Source: Paramecium primaurelia | Lineage: Eukaryota; Ciliophora; Oligohymenophorea; Peniculida; Parameciidae | Assembly: GCA_905182975.1 (NCBI GenBank) | Contig: CAJJDM010000158.1 | Span: forward strand, 151,109-215,108 | Length of the DNA: 64,000 nucleotides | Direction of reading: 5' to 3' | Part shown: positions 1 to 11,560 of the stretch, piece by piece | Numbering within the stretch: the stretch's first letter is position 1 | Layout: every line of letters starts with the position of its first letter | Made by a program: the position numbers and the translations under genes | Notes under the pieces: model-generated | Told to the model about the DNA's origin: nothing | The model's database searches: none | The model's input: only the letters and a program-made list of their open reading frames with translations

Positions 1-936
1 GATTATTTAAGAAAGTAATTACCCTTCAATCTTAAATCTCTTTATAATATTAATTTATCTCTTGAACCACTACTTAATACATTATCTGAAAAGCACAATG
101 TTCCTACTCTTGCAATATGACCCTTATAAGTACGAACTCTTTATAATTTAATGGCATCCCAAATCTACACTTCTCCTATTTTAGTTCCAACAGCTAAGTG
201 AGGTCCTCTAAGTGACCATGCCACACTTGTAACTGAATCATTATGAAGATCTAATAATTTAGTAACTTTTGAAGATTATGCATTCCTGAATTTAATAAAA
301 TTGATACCATAAATATACACAAGAATTTAATGCTACAGATAATGTATTCTAACTACTCCAATCTATTAAATTCAAATAAAAATCATCTTAAAGTTATGGT
401 GCATCAAGAACTTTAAATGGAACTTTCTGTATTTTCCTAACATACTTACCATAATAATTGGAAAGTGTTTCTGATATTGTAAAATACTTATGATCTATAA
501 GAATACTAATAATTATATTAATAATATCATATACCTATTGTAAATTTTAGAATTATGAATGTTGAAATTATTTTGCTGATTGTATTAAAATCCACTTTGA
601 TTGATAAATTACATTTAGTCTGACTCAAATATTGGTTCCTATTCAAGTATTTACTATTTATAGAGCATTTCCAATGCCATTTATGCTGATGCAATGTCTT
701 AACTCTCCAATTTGTTTTCAGGTAATATAGAGAAATTCTTCTTTAATTATGTAACAAACCGATCTCCCTTAAAAGATTTCTACCTTTTGTAATCTGTGCT
801 ACTCAAATTATATTAGTTCTCTTGCTTTGTCTATGGATGGTTCTCTAATTAAATTGAGGCATCATTGCACAAAGCTTAATAAGAAACAGTCTTTTTAATT
901 AATGATCACTTTTACTTGGCTTTTCAATTTAGACAT
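1..936 (-). CDS. Cdc20/Cdh1-type APC/C activator (3' end outside window)
   Basis: WD40 co-activator that brings substrates to the anaphase-promoting complex. It starts MSKLKSQ at 936 and runs off the window at base 1. With TAA/TAG as Gln and three small introns (25, 29 and 22 nt), the frame carries a GDRFVT box at about residues 49-54, the counterpart of the family's GDRFIP motif. It continues through KVLDAPQLQDDFYLNLIDWS and LSVALNSCVYLW into blades reading GSRDKLILQRDLR and GHIARVGTLCF. These are hallmark Fizzy/Cdc20 sentences, so the family call is firm. Cdc20 versus Cdh1 cannot be decided because the C-terminal blades and IR tail are missing. It is divergent from the next gene, with 81 bp between starts. 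Confidence 0.93.
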
Positions 937-1017
937 TTACAAACAAAATATTTTTATATATATAAAATATAAATATGTTTTCATTTTTTATCAATAATAT
1001 TTCAAATATATTAATTT

Positions 1018-1584
1018 ATGTAACAACGACTACAAACACATGCAATCACAGAAGAAGGTAGAAAGTCTAGTTCAGACATCATTAGTCCTTTACGTGAGAT
1101 GTATTAAATAAGGAGGAATGTTATGAAACTTGAGAAACAACGTACTGATGAAAGTTGTCATCGTAAATCACAAGAATTCATTAAACATATTAGTCAATCT
1201 CATAGGGATGTCATAATACCATAACATCTTAAATTTGAGGATAATCTTGATGGTAGTAGAGCAACCATAAATTCCATTAACTCTGTTGCTTAACATTATG
1301 AAATTATCAAACCAAATCTACATAACATTGATTGGAATAAGGAAAACAATTAAAATTAAAGTAATAAGAATAAACATCATTAAATATGTGAATCCAATAA
1401 ACATAAAACAAAATTTATCTAATTAGATAATTAACGTCAATAAATTAATAAAACGATTTCATAAGTACTGCCTTCATGATTAATCGAATAGATGTCCAAG
1501 TGTAATAGACAATTAGCGAATGTGTTGAAAGCCTAAGTTGACAAATTATTTGATACTATCAAAACTGACCTTAACTATAATTGA
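1018..1584 (+). CDS. Unknown protein, 179 residues
   Basis: I do not recognise this gene. The frame opens at ATG 1018 and reads as one exon to about 1470. A 27-nt intron (GTACTG...AATAG) removes an in-frame TGA, and the frame then closes at TGA 1582-1584. The product is hydrophilic and basic, rich in Gln, Asn, His and Lys, with no signal peptide or membrane segment visible. The C-terminal 30 residues look like a short amphipathic helix. It is convergent with the Atg8 gene, which ends only 77 bp downstream. The spliced length is an exact multiple of three. Confidence 0.6.
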
Positions 1585-1661
1585 TATGAATTTTTATTAT
1601 ATTTAATTAAAAAACTTATTCATTTTAGAGTGTTCATTTATAATAAATTATACTAATTATA

Positions 1662-2133
1662 TCAGAATCCAAATGTTTCAAAATCCGCATATTTTATATA
1701 TAAAATATTATCCTCCTTATTTTTTTAAGATTCAAAAATTGATCCAACAGTTTAATCCTCTAAATAAATATAAAAAACATACCTCTCATCATTAATAAAG
1801 CATTATTGCAATATAAAAATATACTAGTATTTTTATTAATGGCAGCATTTTATTTAATGCAATGGAGAAACTCAGCTAAATTCTTAGTTTTATCAATTGC
1901 AAATCTAAATAATTTAAATGATTCACTTACATTCTCCAAGGGTTTTAAATTTAATTGTTAGATTAAATATTTGATTTTTTATGTTTTTCAACAACCACCA
2001 ATGCTTTTTATACTCCAACAGCATTCATAACATTTTAATATCTTTGTTATCTTTCAACTAAAGTATATTTTTTTTAAAATTCAAATTCATTATCATTTGC
2101 TACTCCCATTAGATTGATTTTCTTTTAAAACAT
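1662..2133 (-). CDS. ATG8: Divergent Atg8/LC3-family ubiquitin-like protein
   Basis: Atg8 is conjugated to phosphatidylethanolamine on autophagosome membranes. The gene encodes about 140 residues once introns of 26 and 23 nt are removed. Family features, in order, are a KALVVVEKHKKS strand matching the usual PVIVEK region, an IDKTKNLAEFLHCI segment, SIFLYCNNALLMM followed by DQTVGSIFES, and NILYIKYADFETFGF at the C-terminus. The Gly before the final Phe is the expected Atg4 cleavage and lipidation site, so a single residue would be removed. The N-terminus is unusually rich in Gln and Lys and departs from typical Atg8, so this is a divergent paralogue. It ends 50 bp from the 3' end of the next gene. 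Confidence 0.82.
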
Positions 2134-2183
2134 TAATATGCTTTCTTTGTTATAAAAATTATTATATAGTTATAAAGAAATTA

Positions 2184-3957
2184 TCACTCAACAGGTTTTT
2201 TTTCTGGAACTTTGACAATTTATTTGTATTTCTATTAAATATCATTAAATCCTTCTTCTTCTTCTAGATCTTTTAATTTACTAATAGAATAATAACCAAA
2301 TATACTTGAGTAATTAAAGAGATGATGAATATTTCAAATTTACTAATTCTCCAATTTAAATTAAAGCATTTTATTCAAATCTTTATTTAGATACAGTTTA
2401 ATAAATTCTAATATATTCTTATTCATCTTTCAATTTCTTTAATTTGTTTTAAACCATAATTTATCTTTCTAGATATTACTTTTCATTTTTATTCTAAATT
2501 TAATAACTTTTATTTACTTCCTTCTTCTTCTTCATATATTGAATAAGTTCTAAATGTTCTTTTTAATTTTAAATCTTTTATTCCTTAATAGATTTCCATT
2601 CCTCACTTTTTTTTATTTAAAACTTTTCAATTCTATCTTAAATACTTTATAATTTTTCATCCCACTCTTCTAATTTTTCTAATTATTTTCCTTCTAATTA
2701 TTTATATCTTTCTTTTTATTTTGAAAATCTTGATTATTATTCATTCTTTTTATTTTACTACATTTTCTATATTAATTTATCATGTTCTTCTTACAATTTT
2801 TCTGATTTTGATAATTTCTAACCTACTTTATTAAATAATTCAGATTCCTTTTCTTCTCTTTCTTGTTTAATTTTTAGATTAATATTATTTAATTTCTATT
2901 CAAAATACTATTATTTTTCTAATCTATTTTTTTCCATTTCTTCTGCTGTTTTCTATCTTTTACTCATTGATTATTCTATTGCATGTTATTTTTTCACAAG
3001 TTCTTCCATCAAACGATTACCAAAATCATCTTTAAAATGATTAATTTTATCTTCTAATTTACGATTACGAGAAGCTATTTCTGATATCATTTTAGTTCGT
3101 TATTATTAAATTAATAATTCTCTATAAAATAACAATATTAAATTATATTACTTGGCTTCCATTTTTTCTTAAATAGATTTAGAAGTATAAAAATCTTTAT
3201 CTAATTATTTTCTTATTTTTTATTAATGAGTTTATAATCTCTCAATAACTTTTTTATTTTCTTATGCTGCCTTCTTCCTTAAATTTTCAAAAGTCTCTTT
3301 ACGTGAAACAAGAAGTCTTTATTCCCTTTATTAATCATCTTGATATTTAAGTCTTCTATCCAATTCCTATCTAATTGCTTCTTTAGCAAAACAATCAATA
3401 ATTTTTTGTTCTTTACATCTTTCTTCTTCAATTATTTATAATTTTTTATCCAAAGTTGGAGTTTCAATTGGTTTAGGAATTATCTTTTTTATAAAATCAG
3501 ATTCAGGCCATTTACTAAATATGAAATATATATATACTAGCCTCTGAGTTCATCTTCTTCTCTTTACCTTTTTTAAAAATCAATCTTAATTCTTTTCCTA
3601 TTATCAAAGAGATTCTAATAATCTCCTATTAGATAGATATATATAATAGATACTGATCAGCTCTCTCATGTAATTTATATAGGCCTTCTACATATCTACT
3701 TCTGTATATGGAATTTTTTGGATCTCAAAATCGTAGCGCAACTCGAACTTATTCCTAGATGAGTCAGATCACAAATGAAACTTTCGACGAAAGTGATGAT
3801 AATCTAATCCCATACTTTCCATGGCTTTTTAAGTAATAGGAGAATCAGGACGAAACTTAAGTTCATATTCTTAAATGAGTTAAAGGAGTTTGCGAGGATT
3901 GGAAATATTGGAAAGATTGGAAATATTGATGAATTTTGTCTCTGTGATAAACTACAT
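2184..3957 (-). CDS. Coiled-coil protein, 546 residues
   Basis: Five introns (27, 28, 23, 30 and 25 nt) give a 546-residue protein. The first about 130 residues are mixed and include LDYHHFRRKNKFELRYDF. The remainder is almost continuous charged coiled coil with repeated Glu-Lys-Gln heptads, as in QLEGKQLEKLEEWDEKLQSI. There is no transmembrane segment. The composition resembles axonemal or basal-body coiled-coil proteins that are abundant in ciliates, but I cannot name a family. The 30-nt intron in the middle is a multiple of three, so retention would not break the frame. It is divergent from the Gln-rich gene at 4136. Confidence 0.8.
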
Positions 3958-4135
3958 TTAATTAATTAATTTATTATATATATGTACTCTTGTGATATCC
4001 TACCATTACCAGGAAAATAGTATCGTTATGCAAAGAATTTGAATCTTTTAAATTTAGATCATTATTCAAAGTAATATAGATATAAAAACAATTTTAGTTA
4101 AGATTAACAAAGTTCTAGCAGAATTAGAAAACCGA

Positions 4136-6852
4136 ATGGTAAATTTAAGTTATTAAGTGTATTTCATTTAGTTATTATTATAGTTGCACAATGTAAAGAA
4201 AGATGAAGGCAAAAACTTTTATCATCATACTTCCATTTACAATTTAAAGGAATACTATAATCTAACTAAATCTCCTGTCTTTTTGTAAGCTCTTCCAACT
4301 CTATTGCTTTAGTTTGAGTGACAATACGAAGTAGTTGAATGAAATGTAAACAAAAGTACTCTTGACTGACTTTCAAAGAAAAGTGGCTTCTTACTTGAAG
4401 AAGATTCCAAAACCTAAGAATAATTAACAATATTACTCTGACATCAAACCACCAGGATATACAAAGGAATATGAAACTTAATAAACGATTCTACATACCT
4501 AATAAGAAGAATTACTGAATCGTTCATTATGTTTGAATAAATACAATTATAGACCTGAATGTATAAATGAATTTGATTTGTTTTAAGTGTCTGATGTTGG
4601 AATCGAAGTCATGTTGATGGATGGCACTAAATCCTTAAGCAAATAAGTCATTCCTAATGAAAGAATATAGAATCGTCTACTCAAGTTTATGGAAAAGTAC
4701 CTAAATGATGAACATATCGATTATGACTTAAAGTAATTTTGCTCTTTTCATTATTATAACACAGATTATAGAAGATGACATAGCAATACCGTGAAATTGT
4801 GAAAAAGATAAAAACCAAGGCTTTTAAAATTAAAGTGCCTGATCATTATTAGGTTTAGATGAGTGATTTTAATGATTACTATTAAGTTAATGAGAAAAAG
4901 TAAAGAGAATATCTAGAATAATAATTTGATTCTTTAGCTGATCAGATTATCCAATCTATTCAATAAAGTTCTGATTCTTTATCTTCTTAAAGAGAATCAT
5001 AATAAGACCTTAATTAATAGGAATATATAAATAATACACCAAAAAATCATAATAAAGAAATTTAATCAGAAAAACTTAATGAGATTAATGATTATGAAGA
5101 TGAAGATAGAGTTGATGATATGAGAGAATCTAAAAGAATTGGTAAATAAAAGGATCCAAAAAAATTAACTAAAAAACAATCCATCAGAGTTTAAAGACCC
5201 TCAACTCTTTAAAGATAAGAATCAAATGCTATATAATAATCAAATGAATAGAACAATCAAAATCAATAAAGGGAATAAATACAACCAATATTACAATAAA
5301 TTGAACCAATTCATGAAGAAGAATTAAAATAAACAATTCAAGAAATTACAGAGGAATTAAAGAAACCACATAAAAAGCATATGACTAAAGCTTAAAGGGA
5401 AGAATAGAAAAAGAGAAAGAAAGAAATCTAACGATTACATGAAGATATTGAAAGAATCAAAAGAGAAAAGGGAGGAGATTTTGAATATGAGAAAACAGAT
5501 TCTGATAGTGAAGATAGATATAGAAGATAAAAATTACATAATTAATTTGATGATATGTTTAAACCAAGATAAATTACAAGAAGATAATCACATGAATTTG
5601 ATTAAAATGAAGGAGAAGATCTTGATTATGCAAGTGAACAAGAGATTGAAGATAGAAACAAAATTTAAAGAGTTGAATAAATTATATAATAAAAGAGAGA
5701 TCCTAATTATTAATATAATCCATAAGAATTTTGGTAATAAGAAGTTAAAATCAATATTAAGAAACCTTAACTACCAAATATTGTATCTCAATAGAGATAA
5801 TAAGAATAATTTTAATAATTTTAAAGAGAAAAATTAGAACAATAAATGTAAATGATTAATTAAAAATATTCACAACAACCAAATGATTCTCCATAATATT
5901 AATAAGTAAATAATATTTAATAATAGATACCAAATGTTTAATAAACATAATAATTACTTAAAAATGATTAATAATAAATTCCCTCTTAAAATAAAAGTTC
6001 TCCATAATAATAATATATGGCTACTCCTCATTAAGAAGAGAGAAAAAAATAAAATAGTCATTATAGTGTTTAAAAATCCTTTAAAACTCCATAATCTATC
6101 CCTTCTCAATAAAATAATTAAGATTCATTACATGGTATATAAGATCATTCTTTCAATATTGATAATAAATAAAATTCTCAAGGTTAACTTCCATAATAAA
6201 ATTAGGAGGTTCGTAATAATATCTCATAAAATTTATAAAATACATAAACCACTTAAAATCAATAAATTAATAATCAAAATGAGAATCAATAATAAAATAA
6301 AAACATATAACATATTGGATAAAATGATCAAAAGTAAAAATAATAAGGTTCTAATACTAAAAAATAAGAAATTCCTATTTAAGATAATAAGGGTAGAAGT
6401 ATTCCATCAATGAGAAATATTGAATAAGAAGAAGGAACTTAGATTGCTAAATAAATAGAAGAAAAATTACAATAAGTTTAATCTACTTTGAATAAAGTAA
6501 AGTTTGGTATGTATGAGTAAATGATGGCAGCACAATCAGTTTATGATGTTGATATTCATGTAATTATTAATTGGATAAAATAGGAATATAAATTGACAGA
6601 TTTTCCATTAAGTTAAACAGTATTTCCAAAACTCAATGGGGAAGATGAAAAATAAATCTTCTAATAATTGTATTTATTATTATTTTATTTTATCTAAGGT
6701 ATGCTTGGCAAAAAGAAGTATATAAAATAATACCAATTTTAAATTAATTGAATAGACATCTTATTGTATATAAATTATTAAATTAGATACCTGATGAAGA
6801 TGAAGGAGCTGCGTCATAATTAGTTAGTAGTAGTGATGATGATGATAACTGA
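4136..6852 (+). CDS. Large Gln-rich protein, about 850 residues
   Basis: An N-terminal part of about 260 residues looks globular, including ECINEFDLFQVSDVGIEVML. It is followed by a very long low-complexity region rich in Gln, Asn, Glu and Ser, and a C-terminal segment with LYAWQKEVYKIIPILNQLN ending in an acidic SSSDDDDN tail. Introns of 27, 28, 32, 29 and 21 nt are needed, and a 24-nt one at about 6557 is optional because it preserves frame. Hundreds of TAA and TAG codons are read as Gln. No known domain was recognised. The low-complexity middle suggests a scaffold or prion-like region, which is inference only. The next gene starts 18 bp downstream on the same strand. Confidence 0.75.
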
Positions 6853-6870
6853 TAATATTTTAATTATTAA

Positions 6871-8126
6871 ATGTCGTTACTATATTCAAAGTAAACTATA
6901 TCTAAATCTGATCTAATTGAGTCATTAACATTATTATTGTAACCTAAATCTTAATAAGACTTTGATTTTGCTTGTCAATACTTTGGATCTCTCATGAAGA
7001 AACATACCAAAGAAGTTTTTAATATATTAAGATAAAAACAATATGTAAAATTTGTTGAACCTAAAACTGAAAATTTGTTGAATATATTATTTGTTATCCA
7101 TTCTAATATTGAGGAAGAGTCAATAGCTAATTAATTAAGAGAGCCTGCAATATATTGGCTATAAAAATTATTGAAAGAAAACAAAGAGAGTTTTAAATAA
7201 ATTGTAAATGAGATAAATACTTCAGGATTATTAACTCATTAATAATTTATAATAAAGTAAAACAATATCCATAATAAAATTGAATTAATTACAGAAATAA
7301 GATAATCATCATATGATATTTAAAATCACGTAATCAAACATTAAGTAGAAGAAGAGGATTAAAAAAAATCAAAATTATTTTGTGTCATTTATTACTCATA
7401 TTTGTAAAAATTATCAATTAATTTATTGGTTTACAAATCAATTAAAAATCTCCAGTATCCTTTTGAAGAAAATGAGGATATGAAGGGAAAAATTGTATGG
7501 ATTTATAAAATTTAAAATATTATGTAAACGGGACTTAAATTATTAGAATATTCAAATAAATAGTTTAAACTCTACTAAGATTTTATATATTAAAATATGA
7601 TATAATTTTTAATCTTTATTAGATAAGAGATTGAATACTTAATTAATTAGTATGCAATAATTTCCAATTTGGATTGCTTATCTTTATATGAAATATATAT
7701 TGAGTTTTTGAAATCACAAACAATAGTTGAAAAATATTGTTCAGATATTGATTTAAAAATACGATTGAATACTATATAAATAGAGGAATTTTTGAATTTT
7801 TCTGTAAGAATTAAAGTTTTAAATTAATGTGCTTTTAAAAAAAGTATAAAAGTACCAAGTAAACATTAACCATAAATATCTTGTAATCTAATAATTGATG
7901 AGGAAGGAAAGGTAAAAAGATCAATCAATAATAGCATTAAAAAGCTTAGAGTGAATTCAATAAAGAAAATATGGATTAACTTTATTTAATAGATTAAATA
8001 AGTGATGAAACATAAATTACAGAAAAGAGATATGAAAATAAATCTAGAGAAAATGAAGTTCATATGGAAGTTGATTCTAATCGTTAGACTCATTTTAAAG
8101 GTTTAAGCACATTTTAGTAAAGTTGA
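6871..8126 (+). CDS. Unknown helical protein, 410 residues
   Basis: The frame opens at ATG 6871, 18 bp after the preceding stop, and is continuous to about 7910. A 23-nt intron (GTAAAAAG...AATAG) then shifts it into a polar C-terminal tail ending at TGA 8124-8126. The body is rich in Leu, Ile, Lys and Asn with the look of an all-helical repeat protein, for example EPAIYWLQKLLKENKESF. No signal peptide is present, and although hydrophobic stretches exist none is a clear membrane helix. I do not recognise a family. The splice choice is supported by the shift from a hydrophobic out-of-frame reading to a plausible acidic tail with a unique stop. Confidence 0.65.
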
Positions 8127-8563
8127 TAATTAATTTCTATATTTTTATAATTAGATTTATAATTAATATTTCTTATACTTTTATTATTGTTTCAATTTAA
8201 ATTGTAAATTTAATTAATTAACTAATTATTGATCACTATTTTAAGAGAATAGTTTGAATATAAATATGATATGAGAAATGCATATAATATTTAGATATTT
8301 TGACAGAAATAAATTATATCTTTAATAATAATAAGATGTAGTATCTTGCAATAAAGTATATATATATAATTTGTGTCTAATTTTGATATGTAATTAACAA
8401 CTGTCAGTCTATAAGTATTCTTTTGAGAAGATAAGGAGTGTTTTATTAATATATTTTTTAATATTAATATAGACAATAAGGGTAGGATTGTGTATGAAAA
8501 AGTTTAAAAAGTGAAAAAAGATGTGCATATCATGAATGATAATATAATAATATTAATTAAAAA
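8127..8563. other. AT-rich intergenic spacer
   Basis: This is 437 bases without a supportable gene. A minus-strand open stretch at 8291-8476 is hydrophobic, has no recognisable motif and would need to be intronless. It looks like AT-rich chance. Oligo-A/T runs are present, but there is no clear regulatory motif. Confidence 0.6.
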
Positions 8564-9156
8564 ATGGAAGAATAAGGTATACGTCCAGAAACATCGAAGT
8601 GCTCAAGGATGGAAAAGCGAAGATTAGTGTCATAGAGTCATTAAAGATAGGAGTCTAGTCAAGCTCAAAGAATTAATGGAATCACTTTATAATAATATTT
8701 CAGAGGTGGTAACTTCAAAGTGTTAGAGATTAATGAAGATGATTGGGATAATGAATAACCTGAATAATAGGCACTTAAAGCTCCAATTCTATAAAATAAT
8801 AATTTTCGTATTAAAACAGATAAGAAAATAAATAACAAAAAACTACTTGAAAGATCCCCTGTCTAAAATTTAACTATGAGCAAGGATTTTAATCAACGTA
8901 AAATTAATAGAGTAAGTAAAGCAATTGACTATTATGCTAGCCTCATATTACATCAAATGAATTCTTTCAAAATGAGGATGATCTTAGAAAAACTAAGATA
9001 GAATTGAAATACGGACGTATGAAGGAGGATGCAATTAATCGCTTTGGTAATCCTGATTAGGAACTATTAAATAAATATGCAGATAAATTTAACATAAATA
9101 AGGAACCTCCAAAATTAACACTTGCACCAAGAGAACTCTTTACAAAATTTAAATGA
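8564..9156 (+). CDS. Unknown polar protein, 187 residues
   Basis: The start ATG at 8564 opens MEEQGIRPETSKCSRMEKRR. One 29-nt intron (GTAAGT...GCTAG) near 8912 removes the only in-frame TGA problem, and the frame then ends at 9154-9156. The product is hydrophilic. The last 80 residues are the most protein-like, including RKTKIELKYGRMKEDAINRF and PPKLTLAPRELFTKFK, and could be a short helical domain. No known motif was recognised. GC-richer codons than the flanks support that it is coding. Confidence 0.7.
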
Positions 9157-9365
9157 ATATAAATTCTTTTTTTTTCATTGCTACTGCAAGTTCCAAATAC
9201 TTATTCTTTAATAAAAAATACAATTTCTATTAAATAAACATTCTAATCTATGTTTATTTAACTATAATCTAATTTCTATATAATCATTAATAATATATAA
9301 TCTTCTTATGATATTTACTAAAAATTAAACACTTTTCAGCAAATTATTAATATTTTATATAAAGA

Positions 9366-9752
9366 ATGTCCAATAAAAATTACACTATGATTCATTATCA
9401 TATCCCATAAGATTTGGATGATCCAGAATAGCCTAATGCTTATACGTATTGAGTATGGTTAAATATTATTAGAATTCAATTAAATATCAAAGATATCACA
9501 TACACAGATATTCTTAAGACATTCCCAATCAAGGGATAATTTGACTTTAAATTTTTATATCAACATTAAAAAGAAAACTTTTGGCTTGATATTAAATCTA
9601 ATGCTACTCCTTTACCAATAGTGAATAAGCATATTCATGTAAGAGCTGAGCGTGTTGTAAAACCATAAGAAACTCAACCTATTTAAATTGTTTAACCATT
9701 ATAATAAAGTTAACCTGTTTAATAATAATAGAATGATTTAATGTAATTTTGA
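9366..9752 (+). CDS. Small DIX-like domain protein, 119 residues
   Basis: After removal of a 27-nt intron at about 9445 the product reads AYTIQLNIKDITYTDILKTF, then KGQFDFKFLYQ, NFWLDIKSNATPLPIVNKHI and HVRAERV, followed by a Gln/Pro tail. This pattern is a short ubiquitin-like sheet with a hydrophobic-Trp-x-D/N core before a closing strand. It resembles the DIX-like fold found in Dishevelled and Axin and in many unnamed protist proteins, where it drives head-to-tail polymerisation. The resemblance is by eye and the assignment is tentative. It is too short to contain any other domain. Confidence 0.6.
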
Positions 9753-9974
9753 AGATAAAATGCATTGTATAATCTCAAATTTAGATCATTATTTAATTTT
9801 TTAATTCTAAACTAAAGACTTCATTATTATTTTATGTTATTTTTAATTCTTCATATATTATTGATAAAAATCATATTATATATTAAATATATCTAATCTA
9901 TCCTTAAATCAAATATCTATATATATATATATATAAAATAATCAAAATATATTAAATATGAATATTCAATAATA

Positions 9975-11296
9975 ATGATATTTAATTTTTTAATCTTTTA
10001 CTCTGCATATGGAGTATCAATAAGTTTATTCAGAAAATAAAATCTAGAGGTTACTAATGTATCAAATTACGATGACTTTATATTTTATGGATTTGTTGAA
10101 ATAGGAACTCCACCTTAATTATTTGCACTAGAGTATGATACTGGATCTGATATTACGTGGGTGCCTTCTGTTAAATGTGATAATTGTAAATAGACAATTA
10201 AGTTTTCTCCTGATGATTCAGAAACACTAATATAAACTAAAAGACCTCTAATACTTTAAGTATAAAATAATATCAAATTCAGTATCCTTCATCATCAGTC
10301 TCTGGTTTGATAGTAGAAGATTATGTTGGATTGTTAGGATCAAATATTCATTCGTTTATGCCATTCTTATTAGTCTAAAATTAGGAGCATTTCGATTATG
10401 ATATAATTTAAGGATTGATGGGATTAAATAATGAAATATCTGTTTACAATATATTTGATATTGCTTATCAACAAGGCCTTATAAATAATTCAATATTTGT
10501 TTTATAATTAAATTAGGAGCCATATCAATCAAGAATTTACTATAATATTTCATAATAAAAAATATATAATGGAACATTTTGGATCAATTCAATTAGTAAC
10601 AAGTATTGGGTAAATTAATATTGAAATACTTAGGAAATTACAGTGAATTCAGTTTAAATTAGAGATGAAGTGATTAATTTATATAACTATAAGTGTGCTG
10701 TTTTAGATAGTGGTAGTCCTAGTTTGTTTCTAACAGATGAAGTATATAATGCAATTTTGAATTCATTGCTTAATGTATGCAAAAAGACCTTAATGATTGT
10801 ATAATGTCCTTGCCATCCTAATGAATATGAAGAATAATATTTACCAGATATTATTATTAATTCAAATGATAAAAAGTTTACAATCTCTTATAAAAGCTAT
10901 ATATTATAAGTAAGTGAATATAATGATTATTGTTAAATATCTCTTAGATCTCTTAAACAATTAGGTGATTTATTAGATTGCATGATCTTTGGAGATCCAT
11001 TTCTATTTAATTATATAACAATATATGATAAATAAAATAATAGAATTGGATTTTAAAATTCAAGTCTAGAAATTTGGGATATTACACCTTAGATTATTGA
11101 TGAATATAAAATTTAAATCACTGGATTAACTTGGTTTTCAATAACTGCTTATTTCATAATATTAGGAGTTCTTTTTTATTACAATATAGAGATATTAAAA
11201 GTTGAGGATGAAGAATAATTTAATTAAGATTAATAAAGAGTTGAGAATCAATATACTCTTGTATAGAAGTAACAGTAGATCCGATAGTAATTTTGA
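9975..11296 (+). CDS. Pepsin-type aspartic protease with C-terminal membrane anchor
   Basis: Family A1 endopeptidase of the secretory or lysosomal pathway, 424 residues after introns of 23 and 24 nt. A hydrophobic N-terminus (MIFNFLIFYSAYGV) serves as signal peptide. The first catalytic motif is YDTGSDITW within IGTPPQLFALEYDTGS. The second lobe has the expected second site at CAVLDSGSPSLFL. Both catalytic Asp residues are therefore present. Near the C-terminus CMIFGDPFLFNYITIYD matches the family's end-of-lobe motif. It is followed by one strong membrane helix (WFSITAYFIILGVLFYYNI) and a Gln-rich cytoplasmic tail. A membrane anchor is not usual for pepsins but is common in ciliate and apicomplexan relatives. 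Confidence 0.93.
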
Positions 11297-11560
11297 TCAA
11301 ATTATTAATATTATTTAAAAAATATATATTAAATAATATATAGATTAATTGATTATTTAATTTGAAGATATCTATGAAGTAGATTTAATGAATAAAATTA
11401 TATATAATTCATTAAAAAAAAATAGATTTATGAAAAATTTTGATTTATTAATTTAATAATCATGAAAACTATATTAGCTCTTTTAAACATTCATCAATTA
11501 ACTAATCTTAAACCATTAATGAAATTTCTACTAGAATTTCAGATTATTCTTCATCATATA

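Noticed and set aside
5439..6413. Long standard-code open frames rich in Lys and Asn on the plus strand
   Set aside because: They are out-of-frame shadows of the Gln-rich gene at 4136-6852, in which TAA and TAG are sense codons.
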